This document shows positions 24,635-32,466 of a stretch of 64,000 nt of DNA, piece by piece; the first letter of the stretch is position 1; each line of letters opens with the position of its first letter. Below the pieces are notes generated by a model that saw only the letters and a program-made list of their open reading frames with translations, ran no database searches and was not told where the DNA came from. The translations under genes and the position numbers were made by a program. This DNA is from Hermatobates lingyangjiaoensis. Lineage: Eukaryota; Arthropoda; Insecta; Hemiptera; Hermatobatidae. Location of the stretch: positions 2,195,001-2,259,000 of the forward strand of contig JAPFBL010000003.1 of assembly GCA_026182355.1 (NCBI GenBank), given 5' to 3'.

Positions 24635-24871
24635 GACAGATCTCGCATTTGAATCCTGTATAAGATCTCGACAGATCTCGCTTATGAATCCGATATGAGA
24701 TCTCGACAGATCTCGCTTATGATTCCGATATAAGATCTCGACAGATTTCGCTTATGAATCCAATACAAGATCTCAACAGATCTCGCTTATGAATCCGATA
24801 TAAGATCTCGACAGATCTCGCTTATGAATCCAATACAAGATCCCGCCAGATTTCGCTTTTGAGTCCCATGT
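24635..24871. repeat. 35-bp minisatellite, about 6.8 copies
   Basis: Unit starts fall at 24635, 24670, 24705, 24740, 24775, 24810 and (partial) 24845, exactly 35 bases apart. Each unit contains GACAGATCTCGCTTATGAAT and ends in AAGATCTC, so the palindrome AGATCT appears about twice per unit. Units 4 and 6 share CCAATACAAG where units 2, 3 and 5 have CCGATAT(A/G)AG, a hint of alternating sub-types. Non-coding. Confidence 0.93.
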
Positions 24872-24954
24872 ATTGTCTACAGTCCAATGAAACTGTTGTA
24901 ATCAGTTTAGTAATAATAATAATTAAGACTGATCTACATCAATGATTTCAAAAC

Positions 24955-25040
24955 CAAAACTCAATTGATTGTGAACGAGTTTCATATTGTGTTTGCTTAC
25001 AAAACAAGTTTAGCATAGCACACTCCAGATTTTTTGAGAA
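24955..25040 (+). repeat. Dispersed repeat family R2, copy 1
   Basis: This segment matches 35010-35094 in order: a TCAATTG...TGAACGA-like block, then ATATTG(T/C)GTT, then a (C)TCCAGATTTT end. A shorter third copy lies at 33235-33285. Function unknown. Confidence 0.55.
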
Positions 25041-25648
25041 TGTTTTGAACACAATTATTATTGGTTCATATCATGAGAAATGTAACTATTAAGAATTCTT
25101 CAGCACTAATATGTTTGGGTACCAATCAGTTTAAATATTACCATTCTTCCCCCTTCTAATTTTTATATCAAGAGATGAGAGCGTGCTATCCTTTTATGTA
25201 TCATATGTAAATTTAGTCGACTGTAATATGAATGTACAGTTTGATGACTTTACTTTGTTGTCCAGTTATTTACTGCAGTAGCTCAGTATATTAACCATGG
25301 CTCCATTGAAAGAAGTGGTAATATAAGAGACATCACTAATACTCCAAATCTTTGTTTTTATATAACTCCATCAAATAGAAAAACCTGCATTCACATATTA
25401 CCATTTAGAATGAGCAACAACTTTTTCATTGAAATGGTAATGTTCAGTTGAATTTCAATTTTTTTAATTTTGTTTTAATATAGAAAACATTTTATATGTT
25501 TTTTAATTAAAAACATAAAAATATTGGGTATAAAAAACAGGATTTATTATTTCATAAAAGATAAAAGATTCTCATCTCTTCCGCGCACTTCTGTATTTTT
25601 TAACTACTTTCTTCGTCTCTGTTTCAGAAAACCACCAGATTTAGATAA

Positions 25649-26129
25649 TTAATTTTCCCTCAGAACCCCTAGAGGTCTTCCTTCACCCGCTTGGGAAATG
25701 GAGTCATAAAGCAATGTGGTCACCACCTTTGCCTTATTACTCAGCTTATAATTAATGTGGACCCATTCTTGTCGAAGGTCAGGAACATTTCCTGTACCTC
25801 CTCGCAACTAAATTCATTATCTGGCATGGGGCCAATGTAGGCCATAATTCTTTGGCTCTCCTCCACATTCTGTCAGACAGCTTAGTAACATATCTGATAT
25901 TTCCTTCGTCAATAGTCACCATCCTTCCTCCAATCACTGTTTCATCACAATCAATTCGTACATTTATTTTTATTTGGTCTTTTCCTTCTTCATCCTGACA
26001 GCCACCATGTTTCGCATATGACAATACCATGTGCAATATGGCACCTGCCCGCTGTTTCTTCTGTAACTTCTCATTCCACACACAAACCTTCACGTGAAGC
26101 TCTTCCTCTTCTTTACCTTTTTCTACAGT
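25649..26129 (-). pseudogene. Unidentified coding-like fragment with one frameshift
   Basis: Minus-strand frame 26129-25779 reads through E/K-rich sequence into HVKVCVWNEKLQKKQRAGAI, an acidic stretch, and RMWRRAKELWPTLAPCQIMN. It then stops. A second frame continues coherently (NVPDLRQEWVHINYKLSNKA...) to a stop at 25649-25651. Balanced composition, Trp/Cys content and continuity across one shift look like real protein, unlike the low-complexity frames elsewhere. I do not recognise the family. It may be part of a transposon protein or a decayed host exon. Confidence 0.4.
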
Positions 26130-26293
26130 TTATTTCCTCCTATTAACGAACTGTACTTTGAAATATCGATTTTTGTAAGTTTTTTCTTTAACTGTGTGTT
26201 CTTTTTATTTGGTTATCAACATAAAATGTGCATATATATATATATATAAACTAGAATTTAAAAAAGAACACATAGAAAGGAAACCACTGAACT

Positions 26294-26335
26294 CACTACT
26301 ATATTTCGATGTCCTCGTCTTCAGGAAAAGAAGTG
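26294..26335 (-). ncRNA. Hammerhead-like motif, degenerate
   Basis: On the minus strand: CTTTTC, CTGAAGA, extra C, GAGGACATC, GAA, ATAT, A, GTAG. The CTGANGA and GAA core blocks are present and an extra base precedes the helix II region, as in the better copies nearby. Helix II is weak and helix I does not pair well. It is probably a decayed terminal segment of a Penelope-like copy. Confidence 0.35.
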
Positions 26336-26363
26336 AATCGCTCCAAAGGCTGATAACGACTCT

Positions 26364-26530
26364 TTATATATATATATATATATATATATTCGTAAATTTT
26401 GGTAGCAGTCCTTCCTTGATACACACATTATTGAAAATGACACCAAATTTAGCTGATACCTGTTTCTTAACAAGTTTCTCAATTTTTCTAAATAACACTC
26501 TCGTTATTTCGTCTACACAATAAAGTACAT
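26364..26530 (-). pseudogene. Start of a Penelope-like ORF, truncated by an (AT)n run
   Basis: Just downstream (minus strand) of the hammerhead-type motif, a frame reads a short V-D-E-I-T-R-V-L-F-R-K segment, LVKKQVSAKFGVIFNN and LLPKFTNI, then dissolves into alternating Tyr-Ile encoded by (AT)n. The A-K-F...L-x-P-K-F pattern resembles the conserved N-terminal part of Penelope-like ORFs. Following a 3' end plus hammerhead, this implies the tail-to-head tandem arrangement known for these elements. The first part lies inside the palindrome (from 26427). The LLPKF part lies outside it, so only the left side keeps it. Confidence 0.55.
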
Positions 26531-26531
26531 C

Positions 26532-26587
26532 TCCTATGGTCGACATGTTTCGAATGATCAACATTCATCATCAGGACGTGAATAAGA
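26532..26587 (-). ncRNA. Hammerhead-type ribozyme motif (left palindrome arm)
   Basis: This is the mirror of 27508-27563, with identical sequence on the minus strand. See that entry for helices and core. Confidence 0.7.
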
Positions 26588-26671
26588 TCTAATGTGAAAA
26601 CCTGGTTTAATATATACACAGAGAAGGTAGAAGGGGGGGTTTTTTCCATAAAGTTTAAGTATAGTTGGGCG

Positions 26672-26989
26672 TTAATCTGTGGGGTGAGTGGCCTCCCGGC
26701 ATGCGTCGCTACCTGCAAGGGTTTCTGGCCGCCCTTGATGCGAACTAAATAGCTTCAAAATACGGCTACTATTTTCCACCTGAATATTAAGGAGTGGCTT
26801 GAATTTTTGAATTAATAGAGCCTCTAAAATTTTCAGTCTATGGTGGTTACTCTCATTTTTTATTATTTTGGTATTTGCAACCAGCATCTCTCTTGTTAAT
26901 TTAACATTATGTTTGTCCTGCGTGTGTTTTTTGGGGGCTCCGGCCATTAGGTGCATGGTGAGCCTTCTTGATAGGGATGTGGTAGTCAT
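26672..26989 (-). pseudogene. Penelope-like element GIY-YIG nuclease, left arm copy
   Basis: The sequence is identical to 27106-27423 on the opposite strand. The preceding C-T-N-G-D-C-E coding stretch lies at about 27005-27050. Because the arms mirror each other exactly, this copy adds no independent information about the element's coding state. Confidence 0.8.
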
Positions 26990-27105
26990 ACCAATGTACG
27001 AGTGTTTTTTTGGGTTTCACAGTCCCCATTAGTACATGTATACTCGTACGAGTATACATGTACTAATGGGGACTGTGAAACCCAAAAAAACACTCGTACA
27101 TTGGT

Positions 27106-27423
27106 ATGACTACCACATCCCTATCAAGAAGGCTCACCATGCACCTAATGGCCGGAGCCCCCAAAAAACACACGCAGGACAAACATAATGTTAAATTAAC
27201 AAGAGAGATGCTGGTTGCAAATACCAAAATAATAAAAAATGAGAGTAACCACCATAGACTGAAAATTTTAGAGGCTCTATTAATTCAAAAATTCAAGCCA
27301 CTCCTTAATATTCAGGTGGAAAATAGTAGCCGTATTTTGAAGCTATTTAGTTCGCATCAAGGGCGGCCAGAAACCCTTGCAGGTAGCGACGCATGCCGGG
27401 AGGCCACTCACCCCACAGATTAA
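27106..27423 (+). pseudogene. Penelope-like element GIY-YIG nuclease, right arm copy
   Basis: The translation runs from the end of a YIGMTTTSLSRRLTMHLMAG block through a K-K-H...H-N-V-K-L-T-R-E-M-L segment and N-T-K-I-I to ILEALLIQKFKPLLNIQ. This is the C-terminal GIY-YIG domain of Penelope-like reverse transcriptases. The conserved Tyr-Ile-Gly and the following Thr-Thr-x-Leu-Ser-Arg-Arg-Leu are all visible. Just upstream, T-N-G-D-C-E is encoded in a different frame, so one base is missing near the A7 run at 27086-27092. That base could be a real mutation or a homopolymer error. No reverse transcriptase core lies upstream, because the palindrome centre truncates the ORF there. A hammerhead-type motif begins 85 bases after the stop. 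Confidence 0.85.
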
Positions 27424-27507
27424 CGCCCAACTATACTTAAACTTTATGGAAAAAACCCCCCCTTCTACCTTCTCTGTGTATATATTAAACCAGGTTTTCA
27501 CATTAGA

Positions 27508-27563
27508 TCTTATTCACGTCCTGATGATGAATGTTGATCATTCGAAACATGTCGACCATAGGA
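27508..27563 (+). ncRNA. Hammerhead-type ribozyme motif of a Penelope-like element
   Basis: In order: TCTTAT (outer helix I), TCAC, GTC (inner helix I), CTGATGA (canonical core), extra T, GAATG-TTGAT-CATTC (helix II, 5 bp), GAA, the palindrome ACATGT (helix III), C (cleavage would follow 27553), GAC (inner helix I), C, ATAGGA (outer helix I, one wobble). All invariant core blocks CTGANGA, GAA and NUH are present. Helix III could be 2 bp with a 2-base loop in a monomer or 6 bp in a dimer. Hammerheads are known from the terminal repeats of Penelope-like elements, and this one sits between a GIY-YIG end and an ORF start. The odd point is the unpaired T between the core and helix II. Confidence 0.75.
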
Positions 27564-27661
27564 GATGTACTTTATTGTGTAGACGAAATAACGAGAGTGT
27601 TATTTAGAAAAATTGAGAAACTTGTTAAGAAACAGGTATCAGCTAAATTTGGTGTCATTTT

Positions 27662-27668
<7 letters not shown>

Positions 27669-27694
<26 letters not shown>
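27669..27694. repeat. (AT)n spacer between two palindromes
   Basis: A pure AT run links the right edge of the 2 x 621-bp palindrome to the left edge of the 2 x 93-bp palindrome. A comparable AT run lies just left of the first palindrome's unique flank (about 26364-26390). Confidence 0.9.
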
Positions 27695-27699
<5 letters not shown>

Positions 27700-27740
27700 C
27701 GTATAAGCCACAAGGAAAAGTAAAAAAACACAGAAAATAT

Positions 27741-27776
27741 GCTCTAAGGCCTTTCAATTATATGTCATCAGAGAGC
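27741..27776 (-). ncRNA. Hammerhead-like motif (mirror copy, second palindrome)
   Basis: Exact mirror of 27800-27835 on the minus strand. Confidence 0.45.
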
Positions 27777-27799
27777 AACTAGATATTCAATATCTAGTT

Positions 27800-27835
27800 G
27801 CTCTCTGATGACATATAATTGAAAGGCCTTAGAGC
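27800..27835 (+). ncRNA. Hammerhead-like motif with palindromic helix III
   Basis: In order: GCTCT, CTGATGA, CATATAATT, GAA, palindrome AGGCCT, T (cleavage position), AGAGC. Helix I (GCTCT/AGAGC) pairs perfectly over 5 bp and the core blocks are canonical. Helix II is very weak: nine AU-rich bases with at best one or two pairs. Catalysis is therefore doubtful, but the arrangement is the same as in the better Penelope-type copies. Confidence 0.5.
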
Positions 27836-27977
27836 ATATTTTCTGTGTTTTTTTACTTTTCCTTGTGGCTTATACGTTCATTAGTTTCATCACGTGTTTA
27901 TTGTGATTATATAGTATATATATATAAAGGTTACTAGACGTTGCGTCTACAACGTGCTTGGTCTCCCTTTCTCTTTT

Positions 27978-28008
27978 CTCCTGAAGACGGGTTGCCCAAA
28001 AATTTGAG
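27978..28008 (+). ncRNA. Hammerhead-like motif, core-damaged
   Basis: CTC, CTGAAGA, extra C, GGG-TTG-CCC (helix II), AAA in place of GAA, AATT, T, GAG. Helix I (CTC/GAG) and helix II pair, but the invariant G of the GAA block is A, which should inactivate it. It has the same extra-base architecture as the copies at 9874 and 27508. Confidence 0.45.
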
Positions 28009-28080
28009 TTTGTAAGTATGTTTCTTTACTTTGTGCGCTACCTATCCTCAATTTTGAACTGTTATATATATGCATAACGT

Positions 28081-28600
28081 TAATTTAGAGAACACAATGA
28101 ATACAGATAATGAAAACAAAAAAAAAGAGGCTCATAGAAGCAATGAATCATCTTCAGAAAACAAAAAATGCATGCAATAAGAAAAGTAAAATATATAGTT
28201 TAATCATTAAGCAACATTAGCTCATGAAGAAAGAAGGGCTAGGCGAAACTAACTGGGTAGACGAAAAATTAGGCGAACTAAGTTTAAGAATTAAGGAATT
28301 AAGGAGAGAATAGAATGAGGAATTAGGAAACACAGTATGAAGGTTAGGAAGATAATAAATATATAAATGACTAAGGCAAAAGAAGAGTATGTAGAAAAAG
28401 TATGAAATTACCAAATAAATGGAAGAATGAAGCACGATTATAAATGAATAACAAATAAATAGGAAGTATAGACAAAATAAAAAGAGAAATAAATAAACCA
28501 AGATAAAAAAGTTAAAAAAAATAAGAATAAGATTGAATAAAGAAGATGAAAAAGAGTAAATAAAAAATAAATAGAAATTTTGAAGAAATTATTATTGCCC
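28081..28600. repeat. A-rich low-complexity tract
   Basis: The plus strand is dominated by A with scattered G and AAATAAA/GAATTAAGG-like units. The minus-strand Phe/Leu/Tyr-rich frame at 28217-28501 reflects this composition. Similar tracts at about 30300-30690 and 39950-40130 also follow hammerhead-like motifs in this window. Confidence 0.6.
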
Positions 28601-29113
28601 CAAGAATTAGACTATGTGTGCTGGGCGCATTCCGGTGCCTGTGTACGTGTTATTGACATAAGCTATAAGAGTATCTATAATGCATGTAGAGCCACTAACG
28701 AATGAAGCTTCCTTTTACAAGTGAAAGTTGCTTTCTACAACGTTGTTCTGAGACTAAGCCGGAAACATTAACTCCTCCGCATGTTTTGCTATTGTTCCAT
28801 AAATGTAAAAGTAGTGCTACCTCCTGTTGGTACCAAAATATAAGTTGCCATCTAGTTCGTAAATTACCATATCTTTGAAATGTTTATTACATAACTCTAT
28901 ATCGTCAACAATCTAGTTTCATAAACTTCCCAAAAAATTGATTGAGCTAATAGACTAACTCAAGTCCCCTGTACTTTCATACATATTTTTACTTCTGTTA
29001 TTAATCCTCATCCTTGTTCTCATTACATGCCTTGGAAAGAAAAGTGCCTTTATCATAGGTTGCATAGCTGACAAGTTATAGTTAGGTTATTATTGTATAG
29101 GTTAGTTTAATAA

Positions 29114-29257
29114 CTTAAAACTCTTACCCACAAGTAATTAGTTGTGCTTTTACGCAGTAAAGTGATGTCAAGTGTACAATGCTTGAGTTAAACTCTTACC
29201 CACAAGTATTTAGCTGTGCTTCCACGCAGTAAAGTGATGTCAAGTGTATAAAGCTTC
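29114..29257 (+). repeat. Tandem duplication, 2 x 72 bp
   Basis: The block containing CTCTTACCCACAAGTA, then TGTGCTT and ACGCAGTAAAGTGATGTCAA, occurs twice with a 72-base period (29121 and 29193) and only a few differences. It looks like a recent local duplication with no coding potential. Confidence 0.85.
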
Positions 29258-29615
29258 CTTGGAAATTTTTTTAAAGTTATTAGGGATTAGTTAAAATCAT
29301 TACAGTATCGATCCCACTGTTGAGTTTTAGTACTTGTATCTGTTCCTTCATAACAGTGGCTTTATATATTAACAGTTTGAGGGTATATCCCTCAAACTTG
29401 TCAGTCTGCGACAGACCTTGTCGGGTTAATGTGATTATTTGAATTACACCGTATATGTCACAGTAAACCTATAGTTTTTACTTAATTTGTACCCTTTTCT
29501 TGTGGTCAATCTTCACGTTACAAACATCCACCAAATATTCAAGTCGTTCAAATTCTAACAACTAATATCTCTCACATTCCAATTTATAAGCTACAGTAAA
29601 AAAATGTAGAAACAA

Positions 29616-29658
29616 GACTAAGATGAATGGACCAAAATAACCTGTCCTCGTCAGAGTC
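29616..29658 (-). ncRNA. Hammerhead-like motif, degenerate
   Basis: On the minus strand: GACT, CTGACGA, a GGAC...GGTCC helix II region, then ATTCATCT where GAA-AGATCT stands in related copies, T, AGTC. Helix I (GACT/AGTC) is intact and the CTGANGA block is intact, but the GAA block is lost. Related to the motifs at 39784-39825 and 44883-44925. Confidence 0.4.
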
Positions 29659-30815
29659 ACTTGTGCTGGACAATAAATCTGGTTTTATATGTAGCAATGA
29701 AATATATGCATACACAAAAAGAACTCAACGAGGCCAACTAGTCGAATCATTCAGAAGGAACCAACACAACCCATCTCCATATTTCGTCTTTCGCTGTCAC
29801 CACAGCACATTGCTTCAGCAGTTCATTTAAGCAAACAGTCCATAAAATGGATAGATCCAAGGGATTGATGCTTATCTCTTCTGACGTTGAAGGAAACATA
29901 GTAAAAATCGTCCTAATTGAGAACTATTTTGAATAACCAATCAAAACTAGCCAACCGTTTTTTGGCCCAGATAATTTTTAATTCAAGGATTACTTAAGCA
30001 CATTGGACCTTAACTGAAGCATAACTTTTTGTCGACTAGTCTAGACAACGCTGGAAGGTGAAGGAACTTGGATGCCGCTTGGTGACGGCTTTCCATTCTT
30101 GATGAGCTGATAAATAGTGACTGTCCCTCAAATTTATATACTTAACAAAAAGCTATTTTTGATATACTGATAGACTCGCAGTGATAGAAAAAAAGTTCAT
30201 TTTAACTGGTTTTTTATTAAAATTATGTAGCTAAAATATGTGATGGTACGCTGTATTGATCACGCTGGCCAGTATTGAAGCAATAAAGTAGAGAAAACTT
30301 TAAAATGAAATTAAGATAAGTTGACATAATAATATGAGGAAGTACAAGGTAGGTAAATGTAAATGAATCAAAGGAGATTTTTCTTAAAAATAGAATATCT
30401 AAAAAATTAATAATTAAAAAAATAATGACTAATAAAAACAAATTACATTAATAAAAAAAATATTAAAAATTAAAAAAGAATAAAATAAAAAATGAGTAAA
30501 TAAGAAATATATAAAATGTACTAAAAATATAAAATATTACAAAATGAAGAAGGTGAAACGCTAGCAGTAAAAATAGTGCTAATATAGAAAAGAAACATGA
30601 TATTATTACACAAGTTTACATAAAAATAAAAAATAATAATAAAAATAATACCGAAAAAGTAGAAATAAAAAATTATAAAAAAAGATTAAAAAGAAGAATG
30701 ATACCTGTTGACGTACCCATCAATCCTCATTCTGCTTCGCCTTTCCCCCAAAATGAGTACACCTACACTGTGACAACCTTTACGGTTATTCTCAAAAATT
30801 ATCGATTGGGCTTAC
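29659..30815. other. No gene recognised; A-rich tract at 30300-30690
   Basis: A TATTTCG block near 29775 (minus strand CGAAATATGG) resembles the GAA-containing half of the hammerhead-like motif at 21537-21575. The rest is AT-rich, with an A-dominated tract near its right side. Confidence 0.4.
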
Positions 30816-31127
30816 ACTGAGAAGCCGGTCACTTCCCAGGAGACGAATAAGTGCTTCTTCTAAAGCTGTTGAGCCACTGAAATCACTTAAGCCACATCTC
30901 CAAAGTATTGCGATTAGGAATCCGGATAAGAACCTGTACACGGGAACAGTTACTAAATCCGAGTCGATGAAAACTAACATGAATGGTAACGGGAAGGTGA
31001 CTGCACATACCAGAAGCGAACCAAAAGTAACATTATTAAACCACCACACAGAATAATCAATAGGAAAATCACCAAATCTTTGAAAATATTCATTCGTCAG
31101 ACAGAAAGTACGAATTGAGCGTACATT
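30816..31127 (-). CDS. Candidate host exon encoding a membrane protein segment (unknown)
   Basis: A 312-base (104-codon) open segment on the minus strand is preceded by TTTTCTTCATCTAG, a good splice acceptor, and followed by AGT|GTAAGC, a good donor. Exon length is a multiple of three in that frame. The translation has balanced composition. One hydrophobic stretch is at residues about 35-54 (SLLVCAVTFPLPFMLVFI) and a second at about 63-76 (VYRFLSGFLIAILW). These are joined by an acidic I-D-S-D turn and followed by an amphipathic A-L-E-E-A-L-I-R-L-L helix. This suggests two membrane passes. I do not recognise the family and see no neighbouring exon. It could be a chance frame, but the splice borders and composition make it the best host-gene candidate here. 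Confidence 0.4.
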
Positions 31128-31623
31128 CTAGATGAAGAAAACCCTAAATAAATTATTCGTTCAAGAATTTTAATACTCTTAAAGGAAAACCAGTTATTTC
31201 ATTTGAAATTCGAATTAGATAGAAAAAGGGTCATACCTGTTATTAACTGAGGCATAATACTAAACACTGTTCCCACTGTACAGAACATACATGGATCATA
31301 AAGAAACAATGTCACAGAACTTGATGAATATCATAAAAGGGCCATTTACGTTTTAAAAGTCTATATTTATTAAAATACAAAAGATCAAAGAACTTTTTAG
31401 GATAAACACATTTTGATTCAAAGGAATAAATGAACAATGATTACGAGTATATCTAAGAAAGTATAATGTTGGACAAGTGATGAATAGGAAAAATGTTCTG
31501 AAAAAAGCATTTTTGTATTTCTACAACTTACTTTTCAATACTAATGTTAAATAAGACATAACTAGACCAGACCTCTCTACTGGAACGGAAAGGAACTTGT
31601 TTTTTACTTTACTATAAGTAAAG
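31128..31623. other. AT-rich DNA, nothing recognised
   Basis: If 30816-31127 is an exon, this would be upstream intron. No other exon is apparent. Confidence 0.3.
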
Positions 31624-31719
31624 TATAGTGATCGTGAAAAAATTCGATCTCGAGATTTTGACGGAATTACATGTTTTGAGGTCCCAGAAGTCGTTTTATG
31701 ACGTTTTTACGATGATGTC

Positions 31720-31753
<34 letters not shown>

Positions 31754-31838
31754 GGTGGGTGGGTGCGAGTGTTAGCATTGCTTGTTACCACGCTACGGTC
31801 CAGAATCTTTGATGAATCAAATTGATATTTTACAAAAA
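31624..31838 (+). repeat. Dispersed repeat family R3 with internal GT/GGGT microsatellite
   Basis: The segment begins TATAGTGATCGTGAAAAAAT and runs through GAGATTTTGACGG, a (GT)n/(GGGT)n tract (31721-31765) and ATATTTTACAAAAAAA. It matches 35433-35640 in reverse orientation, including the position of the simple-repeat tract, and a fragment at 45165-45235. The family is non-coding. The element may continue rightward into the R1 block at 32115-32466. Confidence 0.65.
31742..31765 (+). repeat. G-quadruplex-prone (GGGT)n tract
   Basis: Five consecutive GGG runs separated by single T (GTGGGTGGGTGGGTGGGTGG) follow a (GT)n run. Four or more GGG runs with one-base loops is a classic intramolecular G-quadruplex pattern. 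It is part of repeat family R3. Confidence 0.7.
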
Positions 31839-32114
31839 AAAATGGGCCCCATAAAGACGAAGATCCCTATTGTTTGGGAAGAATTATGCATGATGGGAAA
31901 GTCACTTTTTTTGCCAAAAACCGTTTTTATTAAAACATTTATTTCTCCTCAACTGATAACCCTAGAGTTTTGAAATTTTGACATTATCTTTGAGGTTTCA
32001 AATGCAACAAACGAAAAATATATTCAGAATTTTAAAACAACAGGAAATATTTTTTTTTCACCAAAATGTAAAAATTTTGACTTATAATTCAATCTCAAAC
32101 CTCGTGAGAGCGAT

Positions 32115-32466
32115 ACAAGCCATACTGTTTGATGGATCAAAATGAAACTATGCCTAAAAATAGAACATTATGTGCAGAATGAGTTGAGATATTTTTTTCG
32201 AAAATTACATTCGCTAAAGGGGCGTTACAGTACGAATTATGTTTTCAGAAAATGTTTTTTTGACGCTAAACGGCTCGTTAAAAAATAATGAAAATTTGAC
32301 CGAAAATGGAACAAAAAATTAGCAATTGATAAAAAAAAAATCATGAAGTTTCAATTACGGGAAAGAGCAATAACGATATAAAAACTCTTTGTTTATCCTA
32401 GACTAAGAGATCACCTGCTATACTTGTCGAATTTTTTGTATTTTTTTACATTGTTTACATTGACTT
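32115..32466 (+). repeat. Dispersed non-coding repeat, family R1 (copy 2)
   Basis: Matches 12554-12878. The order of the TAAAGGGGCGT, AAGAGCAATAACG and ATCACCTGCTATACTTGTCG blocks is preserved. Confidence 0.75.

Larger units (their letters stand above)
26427..27668. repeat. Near-perfect 2 x 621-bp palindrome, zero spacer
   Basis: The symmetry centre lies between 27047 and 27048 (ACTCGT|ACGAGT). Every position I compared obeys x + x' = 54095 with no indel, from 26427 on the left to 27668 on the right. Both overlapping protein frames of each arm are identical at exactly mirrored coordinates. Each arm holds the same Penelope-like 3' end, hammerhead-type motif and ORF start. Outside the arms both sides run towards AT dinucleotide repeats. 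It is either a very recent fold-back duplication or a fold-back artefact of library or assembly. Confidence 0.95.
27695..27881. repeat. Second palindrome, 2 x 93 bp with 1-base spacer
   Basis: Arms 27695-27787 and 27789-27881 are complementary at every position compared (x + x' = 55576) around a single C at 27788. Each arm carries a hammerhead-like motif in inverted orientation. Two independent near-spacerless palindromes only 26 bases apart are very unusual. Confidence 0.93.
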
